From: Asterella californica
Taxonomy: Eukaryota; Streptophyta; Marchantiopsida; Marchantiales; Aytoniaceae
Assembly (NCBI GenBank): GCA_036924285.1
Contig: JAYKYS010000006.1
Coordinates: 20,248,001 to 20,312,000, forward strand
Direction: 5' to 3'
DNA length: 64,000 nt
Within the stretch, counting starts at the first letter, position 1; each line of letters starts with the position of its first letter. This document shows positions 33,200 to 44,844 of the stretch, piece after piece. Under the pieces are notes generated by a model. That model was not told the DNA's origin. It ran no database searches and worked only from the letters and a program-made list of their open reading frames with translations. The position numbers were made by a program, and so were the translations under genes.

Positions 33200-35880
33200 G
33201 TTTTGATGGAAGCCAAACTTGCTCGTTTTCCACTGAGAAATCAAAATGATCAATATCTTCGCTTATGATGTTCGACCATTTCCACATCTCGTCAAAATGA
33301 TTGCCTTCGGTGGCCTCCATAACTACAGGAATGTCTCAAAACTTCGTTCTGTCTTAAATAAAGGACTCGTCGTTGCTCTGATCTGAAGCAATGATTCGAG
33401 TAAAGACATAGACATCGATGAATTGAACATCCCCCCACAACCGACCGCCTGACAAAAAGAAAATACAAATTCCATTCCCGCGCTTTACTGTACACTCCCA
33501 AGTGAAACGAAAGAACATGAACCGTGCCAAGATCCTGGCAAGATTCTCACGTCAACCTCAAAATTGCTCTTTCAACATCCACGTAGAAAAGCAAACAAAC
33601 ATATTTTCTTCCTAATCCAGTGTTGAAGTGCACACGATAGAAAATGCGGGTAAACGATCCTTCCGTCTCAAAGTATATTCCACTGAAGCACCAGAGCAAG
33701 ATGCCTTCCAGTAGCATTCGCGTTCCGGGTAAGCGACCACGTACACTAGAACTACACCAATCAGGATACCGTAGCGGCTCCACTGTCGCTCCAGTACGCT
33801 CGCTAGACGTTTCAACATCTGTAAAACTTGAATCACCCGCGTATGCTTTAGCCCTCCAGTAATGGTCAGTTGCAGTTTTGAAAATACATAACGGGTTACG
33901 CAGTTTTGAACTTTGCAGCCTCATCTTTGTTGATCCGTTATACAAGAGTCCGTTGATCGGAAGGTAGAAAGAACACTACAAATTCCTTCAGTCAGTCATG
34001 GGCCCGGTCATGAGCTCGAACAAGAATACTAAATACGAGGCCCGATGAAGCAAAAAACTGACTATGAAAGCAGGTACAGTTTAGTACAGTAGAGAAGAAA
34101 TCCGCACTGTAATACTAGTGTAACAGGTTTGCGGGGAAGGACATCGTCAGCTCCCACTGTTATCATCGCAACAGACGGTAGCCCGAACTCCGCAAACAGA
34201 CGAATACCGGTTCCGATAGTGCGATGTCCAACTTCGTGTCAACGGAAAGCTTCCACCTTTGGATCATGAAAATGGACTAAACTATCACCGACACCAACAC
34301 AGGTAGTGCGGCCAGCCGCTTAGTCCACCAGCTACGGCCTTCTGACAGTCACAAACAAATAAACAAATATGCGCACGTTCTCACGCGTAGGACAAGTTGC
34401 GAACTGAAAAAGAGAATATGCTGAAACAGGGAGTATCCTGTGGAGGGACACATCGTTGGTGCTGGATCCCGTCACCAATTGCTCGTCACACCTCTGTCCA
34501 TTTAGCTGTAGAAGAGGACGAGAATCACCCACATCGTGACTTGCAACTGAGAATAGTATATGTAGAAAGCTACTGTGAAAGATGTTGATTGTTATTACAT
34601 ACACAAACTCTGCTGCGGGGAGGTGTTAAAAAGACGGTGAAAAAACATACCGTCAAGCCATGCTCCATTTTGGTGCAGAGTGTGGACAGTAGTGCACCGG
34701 AAGGGACTGTGAAGGAGACTGACTGTTATTGCTCCCAGAAATCTCTCCTACAGGCCGTGTAGAAAAGATGGTGGAGAACATACGGGTCGGATCATGCTCT
34801 TCTTTCAGTGCTTTTCTCTTCTCATCTGGAAACTTGCAACCCTACATGGAGAGCTGCTCTGTCTCCAAACTGTAATAAGCAACTGAATTTGAAAACGTTG
34901 CTCTTTGCCACGTTAAATCCATGGCCAGCAACTGAGACATTAAATGATGAACTTCAACTTTTTCTGCTGGAAATACTATTAGCGCTAGTGGCGAGAAGAG
35001 TAAAAGCTCTATGAAGACCTGGTAGGAACACGCATTTCATGGTGTTTACCGTTCCTACATGAAAAGAAACTTCTTTAATTCTTCCATCCCCATGTGGTAA
35101 CGGTGCTACATGCTACTCAGTGTTCTCACGGACTCCTCTACACGCCGTACCGTCAAGAGGCAATGCCAAAGAGGAGTAAGACGTGAGTTCTCATCACTCC
35201 CTGATGTTCATATGAACACGGCACGACCTTGAACACAGAATATAAGCTCTTGTTGTAACTCAGAAGGCATATTGGCAGCAAAGCAATGCGAAGATATAGT
35301 AAAGTAACCGTCAATTCAAAGTCCGCAAGTACCAGCGTGCTGCTCTACTACTTCCGTAATAAGATAGTTTTGAAGAGCATTGAACAAGTACAAACAGAAG
35401 CCTGTGAAGTACGATGCATTTGACATTGGGAAGCAGCCCTGCACTTGAAACACGATCCGGAGAGGGAAGTGTGGACAAATCGAAAGAAAAGAGAAGGGAG
35501 GGGGAAAAATAAGCATCCGAAGGGGAATATTTGATGAAAGAGCAAACACGCATCTGCGCTCGGATAAGATCCTCCATTTATGTTCAAAAAAGCTCACGGC
35601 AAAACACCCCTCCAAATGCTCGCTTTTTTGGCAAAACAACTTGGATCCATCCACACACCACATGTGTCTCACACAGACGATGAAACGAGCAAAGCTGTTG
35701 CCATCCAGCTTCCGTTAGCCATGACTCCCAGCTTTTTGGCGTTTGGTTGCAATAGGCGCGCTCAGACAAGCATAGGATGTAGCTCCGACTCGTGAGTCGA
35801 TGGGCAGACATGACGCAGCCAGTGCGTAGTCTGGTTACGGGTGAAGGTCTTGTTAAGACGCTTATCTGTTTTGTTTACCA
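33200..35880. other. Stretch with no recognised gene
   Basis: The longest frames (for example 33547-33945 minus, 132 codons) overlap others on both strands and show no known motif. A diverged tandem duplication of about 130 bp lies at about 34577-34830 (GTGAAAGATGTTGATTGTTATT versus GTGAAGGAGACTGACTGTTATT). It may hold unidentified repeat sequence. Confidence 0.35.
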
Positions 35881-37642
35881 CAATACGTTTTTTTGCCAGT
35901 GTAAGAGTGTAACAAAAGTACATTGGGTGTTTAGTCATTAGACAGATTTATTTAATTAGTGTTACTCTTATTAATTTAGTTTTAAAATAAGATTGTGTAT
36001 TTTGAATTGTTTTTATTTAGTTAAGTTTTTATATAACTTAATATGTGTATAACTTAGACTTTTTGACGGAGGAAAAAAACAGAACTAAGTGCTCACCACA
36101 AAAAAAAGAATTTCTCGGGTCGTATTGGCACGGAAGAGAGCAAAGCGTTGTCATGGAAATATGAAGGTTATGCATGTGCATGTGTGATCAGTTTTAGGGA
36201 ACGTTCGCATAGTGTTAATAATAATATAAATTAATATATGTATATAATTTTTAAACTAAGATAATCTTCTCGAACTATATGTTATCTAGACAAAGAGTTC
36301 TGAGGAGATACAGAAATAACCCATACGGCAAACCAAATGTATAAGTCTGATACAATACAAGTCAAGATTTGATGATAACACTAATTATTTATTCGTTTTT
36401 AATAAACATTTTAGGTAATAAATTAAATCTTTGCAGATTTACTTCTCCACCAAAGATGGGGGAGATGAAATGCAAGGAAGACTCTTTAACAAGTGAATAT
36501 ATATGCATCTTACTCCCCTCGGCAGCAGGAAAATGACAAATGAGAGAAACGGTTACGCTGTCTGTTCTACATATATAAACAGATTTAAAACTGCCATAAA
36601 AAACTAAGATTTGACACATACTTTTTATCCAAAAGATTTTGTCTGAGTAGGTTCATGCTAAATCTACCAATGCTTTTCTCCTAATTGTCTTAATACGTTG
36701 AATTGAAAGGGATAACATGGATGGTAAAACTTTTTTTGTTATAGAGTTTAATTTGGTGTAACTTGGACAACCGTTCAAATGTGGAGTTGTTTATATGCAC
36801 GATGCCTTTTTCACTCTTGCCACTCACTTTACGGATATTAAATGAAGTAAGTAGAATAAAACTATTCAAACTTCTTTCACGAGGAATGAGGAGTTTGATA
36901 CTAAATCAACTATTAATGTACATTTGTCTTTTTATTTTCAAAATGTGAATAATATGCTGCATATGCGGAACTCTTGATCGCTTGCTGTTATCAGAAAACA
37001 AATAAAGGTTAAGTAGAAACTGTATACTAAATTCATAGAGAAACAAAGTTAACTTTAAATGTTTAGTCATAGTCTGATATGGAGATCCGGAAGATCCAGA
37101 CATAACCTATAAAGGGAGCGTTGACATGCTAGAGACTACATATTCGGAGAGGTTTTTCACCAACACATCAAATTTAATTATAGAAATGAAAGAGGTAATA
37201 TGCAAAAAAAATTAGACGTTTAGATATATGTTTCACTGATTCACCCACGTTCAGAATATGCATGCCACATGCACTTTTGGTCAGAGGAAAGAATAGCACA
37301 TGCAGAGTATGAAGGACAAAATACAACAAGTGGATTGGTTGTAGGATAACATGGAGTCAAAGACCATGTTAGGAATATAGTTTGATTTTCCTTTCATTGT
37401 ATATTCTGATGTTATTTTTTTGTTACAAAAGTATGTGTATACCTTAGATAAAGTTTTTATAGTAAATTAAAATTTTAGTTAGAATTTCTCTTTAAATATT
37501 AAATACTAAAAAACCATAAGCTGTGTCTGGATCCAAAGAAGACCCTTAAGTACACAGTGAGAAGATACGCTTTTAAGAAAATAAGATAGAGCCTTGCTCT
37601 CAAGAAAATATTAATGTATGAATACATTGATTTTATTACCTA

Positions 37643-37702
37643 ACCCTTTCCTTGGAAAGGGTTAGATAATAGATGAAACATGCCACCCTCTCCATGGAGA
37701 GG
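37643..37702. repeat. Two adjacent palindromes
   Basis: CTAACCCTTTCC and its complement face each other around TT at about 37643-37668. A perfect 16-base palindrome, CCTCTCCATGGAGAGG, lies at 37687-37702. Confidence 0.8.
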
Positions 37703-37844
37703 TGAATATTAAAAAATGCACGCTCCTCAAAGGAAGATACATATCGGACATTTTTGTTCCATGATTATCAAACCGAGACAATCAAATCAGATTAGCTTCT
37801 GCATGCAATATATTCACCTTTTTCGAGTTCGGAAGAGTGAATAT

Positions 37845-37870
37845 GCATGTCCTTTAATTAATGGACATGC
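37845..37870. repeat. 26-base near-perfect palindrome
   Basis: Arms GCATGTCC and GGACATGC flank TTAATTAA, with one mismatched pair. Confidence 0.8.
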
Positions 37871-39034
37871 TCAAAGGGTTAGTGTAGTATTTAAAGACAA
37901 TTGAATCGAATATTGTTTATTGACATAACTGAATTTTTTCTATAGAAGCGAAGAATACTCTCTGTTCATTGTAAATATAGTTTTATAGTTATCAACGCCC
38001 AGATGTCCAGTTCTATGAAAACAAATCTCCTAAGTTGAGGAGATAATTGTTGAATTGAGAAATTTAAATTTAATCATCTGGACAATTTAGCCTTATGTCT
38101 TTAGATAGCATCTTCTATTCACCTTCTGTTCTTTAATATTTCTATTAATCATTTCACATATTGATCCGTAATCTGTAAAAAAATTATCAATATAGCAGTT
38201 GATCCAATCAACCATTTCTGATAATTTTCTCTACTAAATCGATCTTTGTCTTTTTTTCTTCTCTGAACCAAAACGTGACTTTGGATGCATATTTAGCTTC
38301 TAAACCGTTTAAAAGTCAATCGGACAAACAATCGTTTCAGAAGCGTAGCCCAACAGAAGAGCCCAACTCATAAATTAAATAATAGCCAAGTTTATCACGA
38401 CTTTCCACGTATGTATTATCTGTTTTATATCTTATTTGTATTTCCCTTCTTACTTAGCCAAAGAATTAATAACAACTGTGAAACGAAAATATTAGAACTA
38501 CGAAACCTTTCCAGTAGAATAGGGGGAAGAATTCGAAGAAGAAGCCAACAATCCAACCGGCAATTAAAGCGAGGTGTACACAGTGGTCCTCACCAAGTAC
38601 AGTGGAGTTATTGACGCGTGGCTGACTGGTAAGACGAAACGTAGGACGAAGCCTTGAGCTGGCAAGCTTATTCAATATGGCAAACACGCGTCGACGCAGC
38701 GCGGTGACAAGTGACGCATGCGATTGATCTTCCTTGTCCAGATTGAGCTGCCGCGCTCCTCCTCCTAGACCGCTTCTGAGATTCCTGAGCGTTCCGGTTT
38801 CATAGGGCTAGATAAATCTCTAGGACCGAGCGGGAAGAAGTGGACTCCATTTCTATGTATACACCTCAATGTTCTCCTTGTTGATCAGTTGCAGTTGTTT
38901 CCGTACGAGCTCCTGAGGACTCGAACCTTAACTTGACACAAATCTCCTGTGGAAGGTGGTAGTTTCAGTTTCAGGACGAGGGAACTGAAGTGTAGTGTGT
39001 GAGCGAGGAAAAAAGGAAGAAGGAAGTGGTAGAA

Positions 39035-40334
39035 ATGTCAGGTGCGACGTTAGCTGCGGGGCCGCGGTCCTCGAAACATGATGTAGCTCCGGGGGAAGGA
39101 GAGTTGCGACAGCGCAGGGAAGATAATTCGGCCTCAGGTCTCGGGGGGATCATGGGATCGCTTCGAGTGATCGAGCTGCAGTTGGTGGCGTTTATCGTTG
39201 TCTTCTCGGCGAGCGGTCTAGTTCCATTGGTCGATCTGGCATTTCCTGTCGTACTCTCGCTCTATGCGTTTGCGTTGTCGGCGCTGGTGTTTCCGAGTTA
39301 CGGAAAGAAAGAAACGCCCGATGTGTTTAGAGGCAACCGCTTTTTCCAGCTATATGTTATCCTGGGAACCATTATTGGACTCTTTTTCCCGTTAGCTTAC
39401 GTGCTTGGAGGCTTTGCACGTGGTGATCAACATGCAGTTCGAGCGGCCACTCCTCATCTTTTTCTCTTGTCTTTTCAAGTCTTGAGTGAGAACATCATCA
39501 GCGGATTGAGCATTTTTTCCCTTCCTGTACGAGCTCTGTTGCCGATCTTGTACACTACTAGAAGAATATTCACTCTCATGGACTGGACCGTGGATACCTT
39601 TAGCCAAACGCATAATCAAGTGCACAGCCCGAACCATCCCGACCATCCACTCGATCCCCGCTTCCCGGTAAATCTGTTTTCCGTCGTTCTTTTTGTTTCC
39701 TTTGATATGCCTGTTTTATGTTCGGTTGATTAAGGTGGTTTACCTGTGATAAACGTGGAAAACTAGTGTTATATCATGTCAGAAAATGTAATGTAGTTGG
39801 TGGGTATGAAGCACATTGCATTAGGTTCCGACATGTTTGATAGTCCGGATATCGGCATCATATTACGGCAGCCTGGATCATTGTGTTAGTAGGAACAAAC
39901 TAGAATTGGTCTATTTCAAGCATGTTAGCAAGACGTTGAGGCTCCTAAAATATAGGGTTTATCTCGTTAGAATGTTTCAGCATGCATCGGCACTTACCAG
40001 CGCGTGGACTTAAAAGTTCAGGTCTGGACAGGAGACTGATAGAAGTGGAATACTGCGTTTACAGGATTACGCGTGGACGTGGTTTGGACGGGCATTGGCT
40101 GTTGCGAATACCGTGTACTTCTCGATCAACCTTTTCTGCTTTCTGATCCCGATGTTCCTGCCCCGGGCATTCGAGACATACGCAGAACAAAGAGCGACGT
40201 ACATGAGCGAGCACCCGAACAAGCATCGCAGTCATGGACCAAAGACAGAGCAGGAAAAGAAGACTGAACAAGGAAAGAAACTGCCGCAACCTGTGCCGTA
40301 TGACAGCAGCAGGGTAGAGAAGAAAGCCCAGTGA
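39035..40334 (+). CDS. Multi-pass membrane protein, plant DUF7733 type (2 exons, 300 aa)
   Basis: Exon 1 is 39035-39667 and exon 2 is 40065-40334, joined in phase 0 at CCG|GTAAAT and TTTACAG|GAT; the intron is 397 bp. ATG at 39035 is chosen as the first in-frame ATG. Residues 1-40 are hydrophilic. Hydrophobic segments follow at about 45-62, 66-88, 105-125 and 222-244, with a moderately hydrophobic stretch at 139-160. The conserved-looking centre includes WTVDTFSQ and the exon 2 start DYAWTWFGRALAVAN. The C-terminus is Lys-rich (EQEKKTEQGKKLPQ). This matches a land-plant membrane family I recall as DUF7733; its biochemical role is unknown to me. The frame is intact and the splice sites canonical, so it appears functional. 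AATAAA occurs at about 40644. The family name is from memory. Confidence 0.82.
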
Positions 40335-42480
40335 GGTAGATAATGTTATGAATGTAAATAAGTAGTTTTAGAATTTTGACAATCTGTTATGTACCTGAGG
40401 GGTTTTTGGGTTTTTTGTTTTTATTCTTTTGTTGGCTTTAGAGCTGATTATCTGGTTTGTTGATTTTTGGGGGTTGATTTTTGGGGGCAGTGAATCTCTT
40501 ATTTATTGACTATACTGCCGTACTTGCAACCAACAGTGGGTAGAATTGGTGGATTTCAAATTCGCAGTACGTTGCAAGACTTAATTTAGTGTTCTTGCAA
40601 GGTCTGTAGTAGTCGTCCTAGAGCTGTTGACAAGAAACCAACAATAAAGCATGTTCCTAAAACACTTTATCCAAGAAAGCTGAACATAAATTCTGAACGT
40701 TTCGCGGGGTCACCTGTCAGGTATTTTGTATGTGGATGCTGTAAAATCGAGTGTTACTCATGTTGCACTAGTGCTGATGAAGTCTAATACAGTCAATTAC
40801 ACTTAAGAAAACATCAGCGTCATCAAATTAATTCGTGCGATGCAACTTGATTATACCTGTATAAAGTGCAGGAAAGTATTTACTGGTCGACGCCAGTCAT
40901 AATGTAGAGGATCAGCAATGGGTAGACTCGCATCTTCTCCAAGGAAGTATTTGTTGAACACAGCAAACATCCGATAGTTTCCTGGTACTGTGGAAGAGCA
41001 TCTTGTCATGATGTGAGTGTTAACCTAGTAGATAACATAACACAGCACATTAACATAAGGCCCAGTGCATATCGGACTCCATTTTCCGTAAATTTACGGA
41101 AAATGAAGGGAAGATTTTATATTCTCCGTTAACAAACTGAAAGCGAAGAATACTAGTGAAGATGATGTTACTGCCGATATCGTATTTATGTGCAGTTAGG
41201 GATTTGATTTCGACTGTAGACTCACTGTCGTGTTTATGCGGATAAGGAAGGGAGGATGAGAGTATTCGCTATAGTAATTCCTTTTAGGTAGAGGTGTTGT
41301 AACCTCGACTTCTAGGAACCTGGATGTTTTCTCCATAATCTTCGACTGCTGCTTGGAGAAAGAGTTGAACGACATTTACAACTGATACAGTTCGGCAGCA
41401 AAGGTGTCACCTCAGAAACTTTGAGGTGACTTATGGTTGAGTCTGCAAGTGTCAAAATAAACTACAGACGAGACTAATTCCTCGTTAAGAAACACATTTC
41501 AGTTGAAAATACCCCACACCCTTCAGAGGGGGTTTTTAACAAAAGGAGGTTCTTTGGTAAACGATCCACCAAAGATGAGATCGCATTGACCGGACCTTTG
41601 ACTGCGGGGGGACCAAAACATCCAATTTTGTCATTTTCATTCGTCTAAAGGGTGGGGTCGTCAGCTTCATGGTCGTGCACCAGTTTCTGTGATACATAGT
41701 TTATTTGCGTAAGAAAGTCCATGCATACATCGTTTCTTCTCGAGGTTTAGTGGAGGATTGTCTCGTAATGCTAATCATGAATTCATTTCTGCTTCAAATT
41801 GTTGCTACTGGTGGACCTGACCATCGGATGCGACAGTTTTCAACTACTGCGGACCAGGTGTCGAACAGAAGAAATGTAGCCGGGCCAGCATCGGAACAGG
41901 TTTCACACACGCCGCTTGTGTGACCTTATCACTGTTTTCTCGAACGGTAACACCGACTCTGACTCATTCTGAATCAGAAGAGTTCCTTCCTAACGTACAA
42001 GACTTCTTACGGCATTGAAGACTGTCACAGTTGGAGAGCTTTTGAGTCCATGGAACAGGGGGATATCTCTTTGGGTTCTAACAGATCGACAATGTTAGTG
42101 TTGACCCTTAAGGAAGGTTTCTCACAGTACAATACGAGAGTTTTGATATACTTCACGGACAAGATGCAATCCTCTCTGCATTTCGACAAAGATGGCTTAC
42201 AGCGTACTGTCATCTTACTGCAACGTTTAGAGGAATGTCCCTCAGTGCCGAGTTCGTGAAGTAGAAGGCGTAAACTGGGATCTGAGCTCTTGCAGTATGG
42301 AACAAAGATGGAGTGCCATCAAGAGGCTCTCCTGTGAGTGGGGAAGTGTCTCGGTCGTGTGCTCACGTTGGTGGAAAACTTACGTCAGAAGCTGCTGAGG
42401 AGGAACTTCTGATTTGAACTAGTTCGTGCAATGCCCAGCAACATGCATGGCAACGGTGGTTGGACACAAACTGCAAAAAT
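40335..42480. other. Intergenic stretch with small palindromes
   Basis: No coding motif is recognised; short frames at 41705-41923 and 42050-42259 look random. A perfect 24-base palindrome lies at 41081-41104. A 9-bp stem-loop (GTCACCTCA / TGAGGTGAC) lies at about 41406-41430. Confidence 0.4.
41081..41104. repeat. Perfect 24-base palindrome
   Basis: The half-site is ATTTTCCGTAAA followed by its exact reverse complement. It lies about 0.75 kb downstream of the DUF7733-type gene. Confidence 0.9.
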
Positions 42481-42790
42481 ATGTATAAAAATATGTTACG
42501 TAATGCGCTATTCGCAATTCAATGGATGTGTCATTGACCGCGTTTTGATGTTTGATTGAAACTATGTTCTGCTACAAATAAATTATAATAATATTATAAA
42601 TTAATATTTTATATTTTATATTTTACTAAATAATAAATACATGTTATCATCCGAACGTGATAAAAGTATTATTGATATCACATAATAACAAAAAAGTTTA
42701 TTATATAAAAATATATTACATAATGCGCTCTTTGTTATTTAGTGAATGTGTTTTCTGATGAGTGTTATTATTTATCTATCTGCTACATAC
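42481..42790. repeat. AT-rich segment bounded by diverged direct repeats
   Basis: ATAAAAATATGTTACGTAATG at about 42483 and ATAAAAATATATTACATAATG at about 42706 begin similar stretches of roughly 90 bp. They flank an AT-rich spacer. Confidence 0.55.
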
Positions 42791-44420
42791 AAGTGGATCA
42801 ACTTTCAGTTGATCTTCAAATATCATAACAAAATGATACGCCATCTTACGTCTGATATCATAAAGATCAATAGATGACATGATCATGATATCAGTTGCTT
42901 TATGTAACAACTGAGCATGTAACACGTGAGATACTTGCTGAAGTCTAGGTTATTTTTTATTGTAATGCATCTCGTTGTATCCTCATTCTTTCATTGGAGT
43001 CATCTTATTGATCATATAATTCAAGAGTGATCCAACCGAGAGCATAAATGTCTATCGCTTCTACTTAAAGTGTAATGAGCAGCTCATTGTTGAGACCTTT
43101 CGGTTCATGTCTAGCTTTCATATAAACAAGCTCAAGTGTTATACATGCACGTGGATTCTTCTCCTCTACTAAGTATTAAAAGTCTTCCGATCGTTTGACT
43201 TTGTTGATACGATGAGAAAGAACAAGGTCTCTTAAGCCAACAAATACGAACGCGTGCGTGAAATTGTGTCTGTGTTGTTCGAAAGTTTCACTCTCGAAAT
43301 CTCATCAAGGAAAATGAATAAATATATTTCTTAAATGGATGTCACAATACAACCATTTCTTGAGTGTATGAATGCTAAAGTGCTTGACAATGTAGATGTC
43401 ATCTTCAAACGACGTTTTTGGAAAATATTAAATAGATCTAGTTTCTCTGATGGACATATATCTATCACATCATCCGAATATCTAATTTGAAATTTTTTGT
43501 ATTTGTTGTCGTGTGATAACTTTTCTTGCGATGTGACTCTTTCATCACTCATCCACTTCTCAATATTTCTACCATTCCAAGATGAAAAGATGAGGATAAG
43601 ATTATCTTTGTTAGACACAGCAGCGACTAGTTGAACAATACTTGGATGACTAATGGTGAAAGTTACATCTCTTTCATCAGTTTGTGGATTCTTTTGCTCA
43701 AATGAGCTTTTGACCACATATTCACAACTGATGCTGGTCCAAGTTGACTTGCCGAAGCTACATCCCTGATTCCACACTTGTAGACATCACCTTAGGTTCT
43801 TCCACCAAGACTTGTGGTTCTATCACACCTAGTAATTGAGTGTATGGATGGTATCCAACGAATCATATTGTCAAATATTGGTTCACACATCTTCATAAGT
43901 AGTTATATGATTTGGTGTTGCTGACATCACGAGACTTTCTGGTAACAAACCAACCCTGTCAAATCTTAGCGCTATCTCAAAATATTTCTTGAGTTTTGGT
44001 CCTCTTAAAAGTTGAGTTGAGTGTCCATGGTAGCTCAGATGTTTCTTCGATCTAAGCTTTGAACTTCGTACTCATCAACCAACGGTCATATTTCTCAATC
44101 CAATTGTAAAGAAATGAATCCGACCATCTATCCAATAGATCTTCTATTTCGTTTGGAAAATGTTCTAGTGCTGGTACCTCTTAGTCGGCAAAAGCAACAA
44201 TATACGCTTCTAATGCTTTGGTAATTAACACATTCTTAAATCTGATTAATCTGTCCAAAGATCTCTATGTGTAGAAGTCTTAACGACAAGTAGATTCTTT
44301 GATTGATTGATTATTCTGTTTTTTTCTTTGACGAGAAAATGACTCAGCTTGTGAAGCTCGACCTGCTTGCTTACTGCTCCCCTCCCCTGAGACTTTTCTT
44401 TGACCCCTAGCTTGATGATT
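42780..44420 (-). pseudogene. Protein kinase pseudogene with an unrecognised N-terminal region
   Basis: The minus-strand frame 43777-43331 starts in a glycine-loop-like region (GCSFGKSTW). It continues with a subdomain-IV-like segment (ISHPSIVQLVAAVSNKDNLI) and a helix before the catalytic loop (LSSTLAFIHSRNG). Beyond a stop, another frame gives EAIDIYALGWITLELYD near 43050, equivalent to kinase subdomain IX. The catalytic HRD and DFG motifs are not preserved. Upstream (44240-43880) a degenerate coding stretch (KALEAYIVAFAD, LLDRWSDSFLYNWIEKYDRW) may be its N-terminal domain. Stops in all parts make it a pseudogene. The N-terminal family is not recognised. Confidence 0.6.
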
Positions 44421-44634
44421 GTTTTGTTGAACGTTTGTACTCTACATTGGGTAATTCCTCTTCTTCCATGGATGATGATGTTGTCTATGGAATTGCTGGT
44501 TCTTGTCTTCTTTCATGAGGAGATGCCATAAACACCGCAACACCTTACCACAATAATTGTACTTGTTACACCACCTTCAAGAGTCCAACTGCTACCGCAA
44601 TCGCAAACTCACACTAACATCATTGAACACAGTT

Positions 44635-44841
44635 CAATATACCACTAGCCCAATGGTCAGATCACCCTAACCCAAACGAGGGTCGTGAGTCAAGCTCATG
44701 TAGCTAGCAATATAAAAAACGTAACATTTCGTCAATAACTACATCGCACACTCGTCATTATCTCTCAATATATCATTAGTCTTATGATCACCTTACTCCA
44801 AATGAGGATTGTGAGTGCATCCCACAGAGCTAACAATATAA
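44635..44841 (+). repeat. Two tRNA-like (SINE-like) units
   Basis: Units at 44635-44715 and 44766-44841 share the frame CAATATA...CAATATAA. The first contains an A-box-like TAGCCCAATGG and, about 35 bases on, a B-box-like GTGAGTCAAGCTC. This spacing resembles tRNA-derived SINE heads. The second unit is more diverged. They are not intact tRNA genes, because the cloverleaf is incomplete. Confidence 0.45.
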
Positions 44842-44844
44842 TGA

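Larger units (their letters stand above)
35881..38400. other. AT-rich stretch without recognised genes
   Basis: Base composition shifts to AT-rich from about 35880. Three short palindromes cluster at 37643-37870. No significant coding frame is recognised. Confidence 0.4.

Noticed and set aside
35311..35811. Overlapping frames of 70-118 codons on both strands
   Set aside because: Three frames are open at once, which is typical of composition effects. No domain or splice pattern was recognised.
38000..38290. Possible organellar or group II intron insertion in AT-rich DNA
   Set aside because: A protein-like minus-strand segment was suspected, but no reverse transcriptase, maturase or organellar gene motif could be confirmed.
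44643..44705. Possible intact tRNA gene
   Set aside because: Box-like motifs are present, but acceptor and anticodon stems do not pair well and the B box lacks a base. Kept only as SINE-like.
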